The notes beneath the pieces are model-generated. The model saw only the letters and a list, made by a program, of their open reading frames with translations, had not been told where the DNA came from and ran no database searches. A DNA stretch of 64,000 nucleotides from FEN-1191 sp964528845 (lineage in GTDB: Bacteria; Pseudomonadota; Gammaproteobacteria; Steroidobacterales; Steroidobacteraceae), in assembly GCA_964528845.1 (NCBI GenBank), contig CAZGVE010000018.1:4111-68110 (forward strand), written 5' to 3'. The translations under genes and the position numbers were made by a program. Every line of letters begins with the position of its first letter. Position 1 is the stretch's first letter. Shown one piece after another: positions 37,309 to 46,320 of the stretch.

Positions 37309-37937
37309 GTCCACGCGGCCTGCCGCCGGAGCCGGCCGTCATCGACGGCCCGGCGGGCAGGCTGGAAGCGATCATCGAAGTCCCGTCTCTGCAGCCGCTG
37401 CGCGGCTTTGCCGTCACGTGCCATCCGCACCCCCAGCACGGCGGCACGATGCAGAACAAAGTCGTCTATACACTGGCGCGTGCGTTCCAGGATTCCGGGT
37501 ACGCGAGCGTGCGATTCAACTACCGGGGGGTCGGGGCCAGCCAGGGCAACTACGACGAGGGTCGGGGCGAGACGGACGATGCGCTGGCGGTGATCGAATG
37601 GTGCCGTCGGCGCTGGCCCGCGGCGGCACTGTCGCTGGCGGGCTTTTCCTTTGGAGCGCTGGTCGCGCTGCGCGCGGCGGCCGTCGCGGACCCGCAGCGG
37701 CTGATCAGCGTGGCGCCGGCAGTGACCCGCGGCGACTATGCGCAGGTCCGGCGCCCGGACTGTCCCTGGTTGATCGTGCAGGGCGACGCGGATCAACTGG
37801 TCGACTATCGTGAGGTGCAGGCCTTCGCCGCGCGCTTCGTGCCACCCCCTGAGCTGCGCGTGTTGCCCGGGGTCGAGCACTTCTTCCATGGCCGGCTGCA
37901 GGAACTGCGCACGCTGCTGCTCGAAGCGCTGACCTGA
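37305..37937 (+). CDS. alpha/beta hydrolase (DLH-like family)
   Basis: 210 residues from a TTG that overlaps the msrB stop (TTGA). HPHPQHGGTMQNKVV is the oxyanion-side segment typical of this group, FNYRGVGASQG follows, the nucleophile is in AGFSFGALVAL, the acid probably in VQGDADQLVD and the histidine in GVEHFFHG. The physiological substrate is unknown. Coupled to msrB. Confidence 0.82.
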   Translation: MSPRGLPPEPAVIDGPAGRLEAIIEVPSLQPLRGFAVTCHPHPQHGGTMQNKVVYTLARAFQDSGYASVRFNYRGVGASQGNYDEGRGETDDALAVIEWCRRRWPAAALSLAGFSFGALVALRAAAVADPQRLISVAPAVTRGDYAQVRRPDCPWLIVQGDADQLVDYREVQAFAARFVPPPELRVLPGVEHFFHGRLQELRTLLLEALT

Positions 37938-37978
37938 GCGGATCTTCCGCCCCCTCGCAGGGGCATGCGCCAATGCAA

Positions 37979-38009
37979 GAGCCCGGCAACCCTGAGAGCT
38001 GCCGGGCTC
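37979..38009. terminator. convergent-gene terminator hairpin
   Basis: GAGCCCGGCA (37979-37988) pairs perfectly with TGCCGGGCTC (38000-38009) around an 11-base loop. It stands between the hydrolase gene and the convergent HU-like gene. T-runs are poor on both sides. Confidence 0.55.
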
Positions 38010-38037
38010 GTGTTCCAACCACGCAGCAATGATCGCT

Positions 38038-38092
38038 GCGTCAGGGCAGCGTCAGGGCTGCGTCACGACCGCGACAGGGCCGCGTCAGTTCA
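38038..38092. repeat. five tandem 11-bp units at the HU gene 3' end
   Basis: Units of the type gcgtcagggc(a/c/t) start at 38038, 38049, 38060, 38071 and 38082. The last contains the HU stop codon (complement of 38085-38087). Four of the five units carry a TGA on the minus strand at 11-base steps, so stops occur in all three frames. Confidence 0.65.
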
Positions 38093-38396
38093 CGAAGCCC
38101 TTCAGGTTCTTCAGCGGCAGCGCGCGCACCTTCTTGCTGGCAGGCTTGGCCTTGAAGGTGATCTTCTCGCCGGTGAACGGATTCACGCCTTCACGCGCCT
38201 TGGTGGCCGGACGCTTGACGACCTTGAGCTTCAGCAGTCCCGGCAGTGTGAACAGACCGTTGCCGCGCAGGCTCTTCTTGATGATGCCGTTGAGGGCCTC
38301 AAATACCTCGCTGACCTGCTTGCGAGTGAGTTCCGTATCCTTGGAAATCTGGGCCAGAATTTCCGACTTCGTCGGTGCCCCGCCTTTTTTTGCCAT
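38085..38396 (-). CDS. HU/IHF-family DNA-binding protein
   Basis: 103 residues from the ATG at 38396, with GGAGA 7 bases upstream. The HU fold is recognisable (KSEILAQISKDTELTRKQV, VNPFTGEKITFKAKPASKKV), with the usual Pro-tipped DNA-binding arm reduced to a basic segment (KRPATKAREGVNP). It bends and compacts DNA. Which HU subgroup it belongs to cannot be settled here; it is more basic at both ends than E. coli HupB. Confidence 0.85.
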   Translation of the reverse strand: MAKKGGAPTKSEILAQISKDTELTRKQVSEVFEALNGIIKKSLRGNGLFTLPGLLKLKVVKRPATKAREGVNPFTGEKITFKAKPASKKVRALPLKNLKGFVN

Positions 38397-38497
38397 TGCC
38401 GAATCTCCTGGAGTGTGAGCGGACGCCTGTTTGGTCGACGCTGCGAGACCAAAATCTGCATTGATCGGCGCGCAACATAACACACCGCTGCGCCGAG

Positions 38498-38542
38498 GCA
38501 AATGCTTTTTGAAGCGACGAGAATGCGCAAATGCCTTTTTTT
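38498..38542. repeat. direct repeat upstream of the HU gene
   Basis: gcaaatgc followed by a T-run occurs at 38498-38510 and 38527-38542, 29 bases apart, in the 240-bp gap between the HU and YggT genes. A possible HU promoter lies nearby on the minus strand (TTGCCT ... TATGTT with a 16-base spacer, partly inside the first repeat). Confidence 0.35.
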
Positions 38543-38636
38543 ATAGGCCCGGGGCGCACCACCGTGTCACGGCAATGTCAATGCCTGCTCGAGCCGGACG
38601 CGTGGAGCCGCTGCCCGCGCGTGCAGCGCGCCTGAC

Positions 38637-39164
38637 TCAACGCAGCAGAATCAGCAGCGTCTGTATCGCGATGCCGGCCCAGAGCGGGGATAGATCCAGA
38701 CCGCCGAGTGGCGGAATGAGCCGTCGGAACGGGCGCAGGACCGGCTCGCACAACGAGCTCAGCAGTCCGGCCGCAGGTGAATACGTGCCGGGTGCGATCA
38801 GCGACAGGGTCGCATAGAGAAGGATCGCGAAGAAATAGGTCCAGAGCGTTGTATGCAATATCTCGATCACCGCCAGGCGCAGCCAGGTCAGGGCCGGTGG
38901 CGGCCCGTAGCCACTGAGCAGCCAGGACACCGAGACCTCCAGCAGCGCGCAGATCGTGACCGCGACGCACGAGGCCGTATCCAACCGGCCGATGGCCGGC
39001 AGCAGCCGCCGCAATGGCACGATGACCGGGTTCGTCAGGTTCAGGATCGAGCGCGCGAGGGGGTTGCGGAAGTCCGCTCGCGACCACTGCAATAGCAGGC
39101 GCAGCAGGACTGCCAGCAGGCACAGCGACAGCAGTGTTTCGAGCAGGTAAATCAGTGCGGCCAT
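38637..39164 (-). CDS. YggT-family membrane protein
   Basis: 175 residues with two copies of the YGGT unit: each has a hydrophobic helix then a P(V/F)xxPLRRL-type motif (NPVIVPLRRLLPAIG at ~45-59, EPVLRPFRRLIPPLGG near 140). Implicated in osmotic response or cell division in other bacteria; role here unknown. The ATG begins directly after the proC stop (TAAATG), so the two are co-translated. Confidence 0.85.
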   Translation of the reverse strand: MAALIYLLETLLSLCLLAVLLRLLLQWSRADFRNPLARSILNLTNPVIVPLRRLLPAIGRLDTASCVAVTICALLEVSVSWLLSGYGPPPALTWLRLAVIEILHTTLWTYFFAILLYATLSLIAPGTYSPAAGLLSSLCEPVLRPFRRLIPPLGGLDLSPLWAGIAIQTLLILLR

Positions 39165-39998
39165 TTAGATTGAGTCTCGAATCTGCGCTGCGAGCTGTGC
39201 GGCGAGTTCGGCACTGCGCTGCGCCGCCGCCCCGAGCGCACGTGCGACGAGCGCCTCGAATCCGCCTGCCTCGAAGCACCGCAATGCCGCTTCGGTGGTG
39301 CCGCCGCGCGAAGTCACCGCGGCGCGCTGGTCGCTGAGCGTACCGCCGTCGTGCGCGAGCTGACCGGCCCCGTACAGCGTCTCGGTGGCCAGCAGCAGCG
39401 CTGTCTCTCGCTCGAGTCCCAGAGCGCACGCCGCCTGCGCCAGGTGCTCCGCCAGCAGGAAGAAATAGGCGGGGCCGCTGCCAGACAAGGCGGTCACGAC
39501 GTCGAGATCCGGTTCCGCGCGCAGCCAGACGCTGCGCCCGGCGCTGGCTGCGACGATTTCAACGAGCGCGCGCTGATCGGGATGCAGGCCCGGCGCCGCA
39601 TACAGCCCGGTTACCCCAGCCCCCACCAGGGCCGGACGGTTTGGCATCGCACGCACGATCGGCATCCCCGCCGGACACAGACGCGCGAGATCGGCGATGC
39701 GTACTCCTGCCGCGATCGACAGCAGCACCGGCAGCGGCTCCTTAAGTGCGCCGCGCAGTTCGCGGAGCACCCGGGCGATTTCCTGAGGCTTGACCGCCAG
39801 CACGACCAGGCGCGCGTCCCGGAGCGCGTCACGGTTGTCCGCCGTCACCGTGATTCCGAAATCACGCACCAACGCGGCGCGTACCGCGGCTACCGGCTCG
39901 CCAACGCACAACCGCGGCGCCGCGGCGCCGCGGCGCAGCAGACCGGCGATCAGCGCGCGCGCCATGTTGCCGCCGCCGATGAAGCTGATGTCGTTCAT
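39165..39998 (-). CDS. proC: pyrroline-5-carboxylate reductase
   Basis: 277 residues. NAD(P)-binding start ISFIGGGNMARALIAGLL, VLAVKPQEI, and the family signature in LSGSGPAYFFLLAEHLA, plus GTTEAALR near the C-terminus. Last step of proline synthesis. Part of a yggS-proC-yggT run on the minus strand, the common gammaproteobacterial order next to pilT. Confidence 0.95.
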   Translation of the reverse strand: MNDISFIGGGNMARALIAGLLRRGAAAPRLCVGEPVAAVRAALVRDFGITVTADNRDALRDARLVVLAVKPQEIARVLRELRGALKEPLPVLLSIAAGVRIADLARLCPAGMPIVRAMPNRPALVGAGVTGLYAAPGLHPDQRALVEIVAASAGRSVWLRAEPDLDVVTALSGSGPAYFFLLAEHLAQAACALGLERETALLLATETLYGAGQLAHDGGTLSDQRAAVTSRGGTTEAALRCFEAGGFEALVARALGAAAQRSAELAAQLAAQIRDSI

Positions 39999-40023
39999 CG
40001 CGGCATTCTAGCGGCGCTGCGCT

Positions 40024-40737
40024 TCAAGATCGCGGTCCAAACAGCGAGGTGCCGATCCGGACCAGCGTGGAACCGGCAGCGATGGCGTCGCGGTAATCCG
40101 CACTCATGCCCATCGAGAGAGTATCCAGCCCGAGATCCGGTCGGTTGATCTGCCGCTGCAGGTCGCGCAGCGCCGCAAAGCTGCGACGATTCTCATCCGC
40201 GCCGCGGCCCTCCGGCAGGATGCACATCAGACCGCGCAGGCGCAGTCGCGGCAGCGCGTGCACCGCCGCGGCGAGCGCGCCGACCTGCGCCGGCTCCACT
40301 CCGCCCTTGCGTGCATCGCCTGCGATATTGACCTGCAGGCACACCTCGAGCGGCCGGGCGTGGAAAGGTCGCTGCTCGGACAGGCGCTCGGCCACCTTGA
40401 GCCGGTCGACGCCATGCACCCAGTCGAAATGCGTGGCGATCGGACGCGTCTTGTTGGCCTGAATCCGGCCGATGAAGTGCCAGGTCAAGCCGAGTTCCTG
40501 CAGCGCCTGGATCTTCGGCAGCGCCTCGGCGACGTAGCTTTCGCCGAAGTCGCGCAGGCCGGCCGCGGCGGCGGCGCGAACCTGCGCGGCCTCATGACCC
40601 TTGCTGACCGCCAGCAGCGTGATGCAGTGCTCATTACGGCCGGCGTCCCGCGCCGCGGCTGCAATCTGTGCGCGCAGCAGCGCCAGATTCGCGGTCAGCC
40701 CCGGCGCCGCAAGTGAATTCTGCGGAGCGATTAACAT
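40024..40737 (-). CDS. yggS: PLP homeostasis protein (YggS/PLPBP family)
   Basis: 237 residues from the ATG at 40737; a TTG 12 bases upstream is less likely. PLP lysine in TLLAVSKGH, FGESYVAEALPK, and WHFIGRIQANKTR are the diagnostic segments of this single-domain TIM-barrel family, which buffers pyridoxal phosphate. Divergent from pilT. Confidence 0.92.
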   Translation of the reverse strand: MLIAPQNSLAAPGLTANLALLRAQIAAAARDAGRNEHCITLLAVSKGHEAAQVRAAAAAGLRDFGESYVAEALPKIQALQELGLTWHFIGRIQANKTRPIATHFDWVHGVDRLKVAERLSEQRPFHARPLEVCLQVNIAGDARKGGVEPAQVGALAAAVHALPRLRLRGLMCILPEGRGADENRRSFAALRDLQRQINRPDLGLDTLSMGMSADYRDAIAAGSTLVRIGTSLFGPRS

Positions 40738-40738
40738 A

Positions 40739-40765
40739 TTGGTTGTCAAGGCCCTCCGCTATACT
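40739..40765 (+). promoter_or_regulatory. candidate pilT promoter
   Basis: TTGGTT (40739-40744) and TATACT (40760-40765) with a 15-base spacer, in the gap between yggS and pilT. The -10 is strong; the spacing is shorter than ideal. Confidence 0.35.
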
Positions 40766-40835
40766 CCGACTGGCCTGTGCCATCCTACCGGACACGGGCA
40801 TTCAACTGTCGCGAGACCAGCGAGGAAGAACCTGG

Positions 40836-41876
<1,041 letters not shown>

Positions 41877-41921
41877 GCCGGTACCCCTCGAGGGAGCCGG
41901 TAGCCCGTACACGAGGCAGCA

Positions 41922-43076
41922 ATGGATCGCGAACAAGCTATCAAGCTGATGCAGGAACTGCTCAAGCGGGTCGTCGAACGGGCGGCCTCCGACCTGTTCA
42001 TCACCGCCGGCTTCCCGCCTGCGATCAAGATCGACGGCGAGATCCGGCCGCAGATGGAGCGGGCGCTTACCTCCGAACAGTCCGCAATGCTGGTGCGGGC
42101 GATCATGAATGACCGGCAGACCCGGGAGTTCGATGCCAGCAAGGAGTGCAATTTCGCGATCGCGCCGCCCGGCATCGGTCGCTTCCGGGTCAGCGCATTC
42201 GTGCAGCAGAGCCATGTCGGTTGTGTGATCCGCCTGATCAACGCGAAGATACCCTCGTTCGAGGAGCTCGAGCTGCCGCCGGTGCTCAAGGAAGTCGTGC
42301 TCTCCAAGCGCGGCCTGGTCATCGTCGTCGGCGGGACCGGATCGGGCAAGTCGACCACGCTCGCCTCCATGGTCGGCTTCCGCAACGACAAGACCCGCGG
42401 CCACATCGTCACGATCGAGGATCCGGTCGAGTACGTGCACCAGCACAAGGGCTGCGTGATCACTCACCGCGAGGTCGGCGTCGATACCGATTCCTGGCAC
42501 GCCGCGCTCAAGAATACGCTGCGCCAGGCCCCCGACGTGATCCTGATCGGCGAGATCAGGGATCGCGAAACCATGGAGTATGGCATCCAGTTCGCCGAGA
42601 CCGGTCACCTCGTGCTCGCGACGCTGCACGCCAACAGCTCGAACCAGGCGCTGGACCGCATCATCAATTTCTTCCCCGAGGAGCGGCGCGAGCAGCTGCT
42701 GATGGACCTGTCGCTGAACATTCGCGGCCTGATCTCGCAGCGGCTGATTCCGCGCGAGTCCGGATCCGGGCGCATCGCGGCGATGGAGATCATGCTCAAT
42801 TCGCCACTGGTGCAGGACCTGATATTTCGTGGTGATGTCGCCAAGATCAAGGAAGTCATGGCGCGCTCCACCCGGATCGGCATGAAGACCTTCGACCAGT
42901 CGTTGTTCGAACTCTACGAACAGGGGATCATTTCCTACGAGGATGCACTGCGCAATTCGGATTCCAAGAACGAGCTGCGGCTGCGCGTCAAGCTGGAATC
43001 CAAGCGCGAGAGCAAGCCCATAGAGTCGGACGGCGAGTTGACCATCGTCGAGGACCTGCAGGGCAAGAACTTCTAG
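41922..43076 (+). CDS. pilU: PilT-dependent retraction ATPase PilU
   Basis: 384 residues. Walker A GGTGSGKSTT, IVTIEDPVEYVHQHKGC, IRDRETMEYGIQFAETGHLV and the acidic C-terminus after FDQSLFELYEQGIISYEDAL follow the PilU pattern. PilU boosts retraction force but depends on PilT. It starts 45 bases after pilT and is 7 bases from the next PilT-like gene. Confidence 0.93.
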   Translation: MDREQAIKLMQELLKRVVERAASDLFITAGFPPAIKIDGEIRPQMERALTSEQSAMLVRAIMNDRQTREFDASKECNFAIAPPGIGRFRVSAFVQQSHVGCVIRLINAKIPSFEELELPPVLKEVVLSKRGLVIVVGGTGSGKSTTLASMVGFRNDKTRGHIVTIEDPVEYVHQHKGCVITHREVGVDTDSWHAALKNTLRQAPDVILIGEIRDRETMEYGIQFAETGHLVLATLHANSSNQALDRIINFFPEERREQLLMDLSLNIRGLISQRLIPRESGSGRIAAMEIMLNSPLVQDLIFRGDVAKIKEVMARSTRIGMKTFDQSLFELYEQGIISYEDALRNSDSKNELRLRVKLESKRESKPIESDGELTIVEDLQGKNF

Positions 43077-43083
43077 GCCGCGA

Positions 43084-44199
43084 ATGTCCGCAGATCCGCT
43101 CGACCTGACCGCGAACGAACCCGGAATCGACGCTACGCCGTCGATCAATACCCGCCCGCTTTTCAAGCTGATGGTGGAGCGCCGGGCATCGGACCTGTTC
43201 TTCACCTCGAACTCGCCGATCAAGATCAAGATCGAGGGGCAGATCTTTCCGGTCAACAAGCAGGTGCTGCCGCCGGCCGCGGTGCGCACGATCTGCCTCG
43301 GGCTCATGTCACCGGAGCAGATCGAGCAGTTTCAGCGCGACCTGGAAATCGACTTCGCGATCTCCGAGCCCGGGCTCGGCCGCTTCCGCGTCAATATCTT
43401 CCTGCAGCGCGGCTATCCGGCCATGGTGCTGCGCTACATCACCGCCGACATGCCAAGGCTCGAGACGCTGGGTCTGCCCGCCGTGCTGAGCGATCTGGCC
43501 ATGATCAAGCGCGGCCTGATCCTGCTGGTCGGCTCGACCGGGTCCGGCAAGTCCACGACGCTGGCGGCGATGATCAATCACCGTAATGAGAGCGCTTCGG
43601 ACCATATCGTCACGATCGAGGACCCGATCGAGTTCCTGCACTCCAACAAGCGCTCGATCATCAACCAGCGCGAGGTGGGGCTCGATACGCGCAGCTACGA
43701 GCGCGCGCTGCGCAGCGTGATGCGGGCGGCGCCCGACGTGATCCTGATCGGGGAGATCCGGGACCGCGAGAGCATGCAGGCGGCCATCAGCCTCGCCGGC
43801 ACCGGGCATCTGGTGCTCGCCACGCTGCACGCCAATAACTGCGCCGAGACGCTGGACCGCATCCTCAACATGTTCCCGCGCGACCAGCACCAGCAGGCGA
43901 CGCTGGATCTGTCGCAGTACCTGCGCGCGATCCTCGCGCAGCGGCTGGTCATGGGCGCCGACAAGAAGCGGGTCGCCGCCGTCGAGGTCCTGATCAACAC
44001 GCCGCACATCGCCGAACTGATCAAGCGCGGCGACGTGAGCTCGATCAAGGAATCGATCATGCGCAGCGGCGACCACGACGTGTGCAGCTTCGATTCTGCG
44101 CTGCACAAGCTGTTCAAGGAGGGCCGCATCACGCTCGAGGAGGCGCTCGCGAATGCCGATTCGCGCACCAACCTCGAGGCGAAGATCAACTTCGGCTAG
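43084..44199 (+). CDS. third PilT/PilU-family ATPase in tandem
   Basis: 371 residues. All motor motifs are intact: Walker A GSTGSGKSTT, IVTIEDPIEFLHSNKRS, Walker B VILIGEIRD, His box TGHLVLATLHANNCAE. Relative to PilU it has a longer N-terminus (~25 extra residues before the RASDLFF segment). It resembles PilU more than PilT, particularly toward the C-terminus (CSFDSALHKLFKEGRITLEEAL). P. aeruginosa has only pilT and pilU at this place. It is expected to be an accessory retraction motor; its separate role is unknown. Confidence 0.85.
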   Translation: MSADPLDLTANEPGIDATPSINTRPLFKLMVERRASDLFFTSNSPIKIKIEGQIFPVNKQVLPPAAVRTICLGLMSPEQIEQFQRDLEIDFAISEPGLGRFRVNIFLQRGYPAMVLRYITADMPRLETLGLPAVLSDLAMIKRGLILLVGSTGSGKSTTLAAMINHRNESASDHIVTIEDPIEFLHSNKRSIINQREVGLDTRSYERALRSVMRAAPDVILIGEIRDRESMQAAISLAGTGHLVLATLHANNCAETLDRILNMFPRDQHQQATLDLSQYLRAILAQRLVMGADKKRVAAVEVLINTPHIAELIKRGDVSSIKESIMRSGDHDVCSFDSALHKLFKEGRITLEEALANADSRTNLEAKINFG

Positions 44200-44233
44200 C
44201 GGCGCGCAGCCGCCCCGGCCGGCAAGCGCCGCC

Positions 44234-45652
44234 TCAGGCGGGAACCGGCTGGCGCAGCCGGCGGATCAGCGGCGCCATCGCGATCATGGTCGCGAACAGC
44301 AGCACGATCTCCGTCGTGTAGACGAAGGTATAGCCCCGGACCGAGCCGGCCAGTGTCGCCGATGCGAGGCTGCCCGCACCCGCATACTCGTGCGCGACGA
44401 GGTCGCGCAGGATTCCTCCCAGTGCGACCGCAATTCCTGCCGCCGAGGCCTGTACCGCACCCCACGCACCAAGTGCGAGGCCGCGCTGGTCCGCCGGCGC
44501 CAGATTCATGGTCGCGGTCAGGGTGCCATGGCCGAACAGTCCGCCGCCAAAACCGATCAGCAGGGTGCCGAATCCGAACAGCAACGTGGAATCGAACGGC
44601 GCCGCCAGGATCACCGCCATGAAGGCGGGCACGCCGACCAGCGCACCGATGCTCGCCATCCGGAACGGGTCGAAGCCGCGGCTCAACACCCGCGAGGCGA
44701 GCCCGAAGCCGAGCAGCCCGCCGAGCGCCAGCGTCGCGGTCAGGCGGGTCGTCGATCCGACCGTCAGGTGCAGGATCTGCCCGCCATAGGGTTCGAGCAG
44801 CACGTCCTCCATGCTGAAGGCCATGGTGCCCAGTCCCACCGAGACCAGGCGCCGCAGCGCGCTGTCGCCGTGGCTGAAGCTGTTCCAGGAGTCGCGGAAG
44901 GCGGGCTGACGGCGGGGTACGGTGCCCAGGGTGCGCGTCGGCCGGCGCGACTCCTGCTTCCACAGCGCGATCACGTTCAGGATCATGGTCACGAGGGCTG
45001 CGCCCTGGATGACCTGGACCAGCTTGCCGGCCGTGAAATTCACCAGCACCGACCCGAATACCAGCGCGCTCACGATCATGCCGACCAGCAGCATCACGTA
45101 CATCAGGCCGACGACTTTGGGCTGCGATTCCGCGGGCGCGAGGTCGGTCGCCAGCGCGAGGCCGACGGTCTGCGTCGTGTGCAGCCCGGCACCCACCAGC
45201 AGGAAGGCCAGGCCGGCACCCAGCTGACCGATCCATACGGGCGCGCGGCTGGATTCACCGGCGCCTGAGAGCACCAGCAGCGCGAAGGGCATGATCGCGA
45301 GCCCCCCGAACTGCACCAGTGTGCCCTGCCAGATGAAAGGCACGCGCTTCCAGCCGAGTTCGGAACGGTGGGTATCGGAGCGGAACCCGATCAGCGCGCG
45401 GAACGGTGCGAACAGCAGTGGCAGCGCCAGCATCACCGCGACCAGGGAGGCGGGAACGCCAAGCTCGACGATCATGACGCGGTTGAGCGTCCCGATCAGC
45501 AGCACCAGCGCCATGCCGACCGAGACCTGGAATAGCGACAGGCGCAGCAGCCGGGACAGCGGCAGGTCGGGCGTCGCGACATCGGCGAATGGCAGAAAGC
45601 GCGGGCCGAGATCGACCCACGCGCGCAGGAGCCGTTGACTGATTCGCGGCAT
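44234..45652 (-). CDS. pucC: light-harvesting complex assembly protein PucC (BCD-family MFS)
   Basis: 472 residues from an ATG at 45652, giving MPRISQRLLRAWVDLGPRF. The frame is open further upstream, but that part covers a strong hairpin, so the internal start is preferred. About twelve membrane helices; the segment PFRALIGFRSDTHRSELGWKRVPFIWQGTL is the BCD/PucC hallmark, and MEDVLLEPYGG and AWGAVQASAAGIAVALGG are also typical. PucC is thought to deliver bacteriochlorophyll during LH2 assembly. It is the last gene of pucBAC. Confidence 0.9.
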   Translation of the reverse strand: MPRISQRLLRAWVDLGPRFLPFADVATPDLPLSRLLRLSLFQVSVGMALVLLIGTLNRVMIVELGVPASLVAVMLALPLLFAPFRALIGFRSDTHRSELGWKRVPFIWQGTLVQFGGLAIMPFALLVLSGAGESSRAPVWIGQLGAGLAFLLVGAGLHTTQTVGLALATDLAPAESQPKVVGLMYVMLLVGMIVSALVFGSVLVNFTAGKLVQVIQGAALVTMILNVIALWKQESRRPTRTLGTVPRRQPAFRDSWNSFSHGDSALRRLVSVGLGTMAFSMEDVLLEPYGGQILHLTVGSTTRLTATLALGGLLGFGLASRVLSRGFDPFRMASIGALVGVPAFMAVILAAPFDSTLLFGFGTLLIGFGGGLFGHGTLTATMNLAPADQRGLALGAWGAVQASAAGIAVALGGILRDLVAHEYAGAGSLASATLAGSVRGYTFVYTTEIVLLFATMIAMAPLIRRLRQPVPA

Positions 45653-45678
45653 GCCTGTGAATTCGTTCGCCGGAGAAC

Positions 45679-45710
45679 GGGGGCAGGGACCACCTAAGGT
45701 CCCCGCCCCC
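45679..45710 (-). promoter_or_regulatory. intercistronic stem-loop between pucA and pucC
   Basis: GGGGGC/GCCCCC and GGGACC/GGTCCC arms form a 13-bp stem on the minus-strand RNA (one G-U pair), with a 6-base loop. It begins 28 bases after the pucA stop and ends 26 bases before the pucC start. No U-run follows. In other purple bacteria such hairpins stabilise the antenna mRNA or reduce read-through; this role is inferred here. Confidence 0.6.
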
Positions 45711-45738
45711 TTAACGGACATCAATCAGCGGATAGCGA

Positions 45739-45927
45739 TTACTTCGCGTCCGCCGCGGGTGCCGCTGCCGCGTGCTTGCCCGCCGCACCATTCCAGTACG
45801 ACGGATACCACGAGGTGTGGCTCAGTATCGACCAATGCACCAGCAGTGCGATGATCGTGACTGATCCTAAGAACAGCGGCAGGCCTACCGTGGGCTTTAC
45901 CACCAGCCAGATTCTTGCCTGGTTCAT
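45739..45927 (-). CDS. pucA: light-harvesting LH2 antenna alpha subunit
   Basis: 62 residues. MNQARIWLVVKPTVGLPLFL is the classical LH2-alpha start, followed by one membrane helix with the bacteriochlorophyll ligand H31, and SYWNG with Y44 and W45, the residues that hydrogen-bond B850 pigments in the Rhodoblastus acidophilus LH2. This predicts a B800-850 rather than a B800-820 complex. An Ala-rich tail (residues ~50-62) follows. Located in the inner membrane. Confidence 0.93.
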   Translation of the reverse strand: MNQARIWLVVKPTVGLPLFLGSVTIIALLVHWSILSHTSWYPSYWNGAAGKHAAAAPAADAK

Positions 45928-45939
45928 GTTGAGCCCCTG

Positions 45940-46095
45940 TCAGTGAAGCCAAGGTGTGTAGATGTACGCAAGAATGTGCGCAACCACGGCGATCGCGAAG
46001 AATACCCGCGATCCATCGATGACGTGCTTGTGCAATTCCTCCGCCTCCGCCACGGTAAGGCCCGTTGGCCAGACTCTGTTCGGATCTTCTGCCAT
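45940..46095 (-). CDS. pucB: light-harvesting LH2 antenna beta subunit
   Basis: 51 residues from the ATG at 46095, with AAGGAG 8 bases upstream. VWPTGLTVAEAEELHKHVIDG is trimmed here in name only: the cytoplasmic segment ends in ELHKHVIDGSRVF, followed by one membrane helix with the bacteriochlorophyll ligand H40 and the conserved YTPWLH end. pucA follows after 12 bases. Beta before alpha is the standard puc order. Confidence 0.95.
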   Translation of the reverse strand: MAEDPNRVWPTGLTVAEAEELHKHVIDGSRVFFAIAVVAHILAYIYTPWLH

Positions 46096-46292
46096 TGCTA
46101 TAACTCCTTGAGAGACATGCATGCAATCACGTGCTGACACCCGCACGAGGGTTGTTCATTGCCCCGGCAATCCGGAGGACAGTGGACACTGGTTGAACCG
46201 CCGCGGACTGTGCCGGCGCAATCCACCTCGCGTGGTGCTCGTGCTGCTTCGAAGGCTGCAATGACGGCCGGTCGTGGGTTCTTTGCGTCGTC

Positions 46293-46320
46293 AGTCTACG
46301 CTGACACTTCGTATTGTCAA
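46293..46320 (-). promoter_or_regulatory. pucBAC promoter (sigma-70 type)
   Basis: On the minus strand TTGACA (complement of 46315-46320), 16 bases, TAGACT (complement of 46293-46298). The -35 is perfect, the -10 matches 4 of 6. The leader to pucB would be ~190 bases. Confidence 0.55.

Noticed and set aside
45653..45724. N-terminal extension of PucC to the upstream ATG at 45724
   Set aside because: The extra 24 residues cover the intercistronic hairpin and do not resemble PucC; the ATG at 45652 gives a normal N-terminus.
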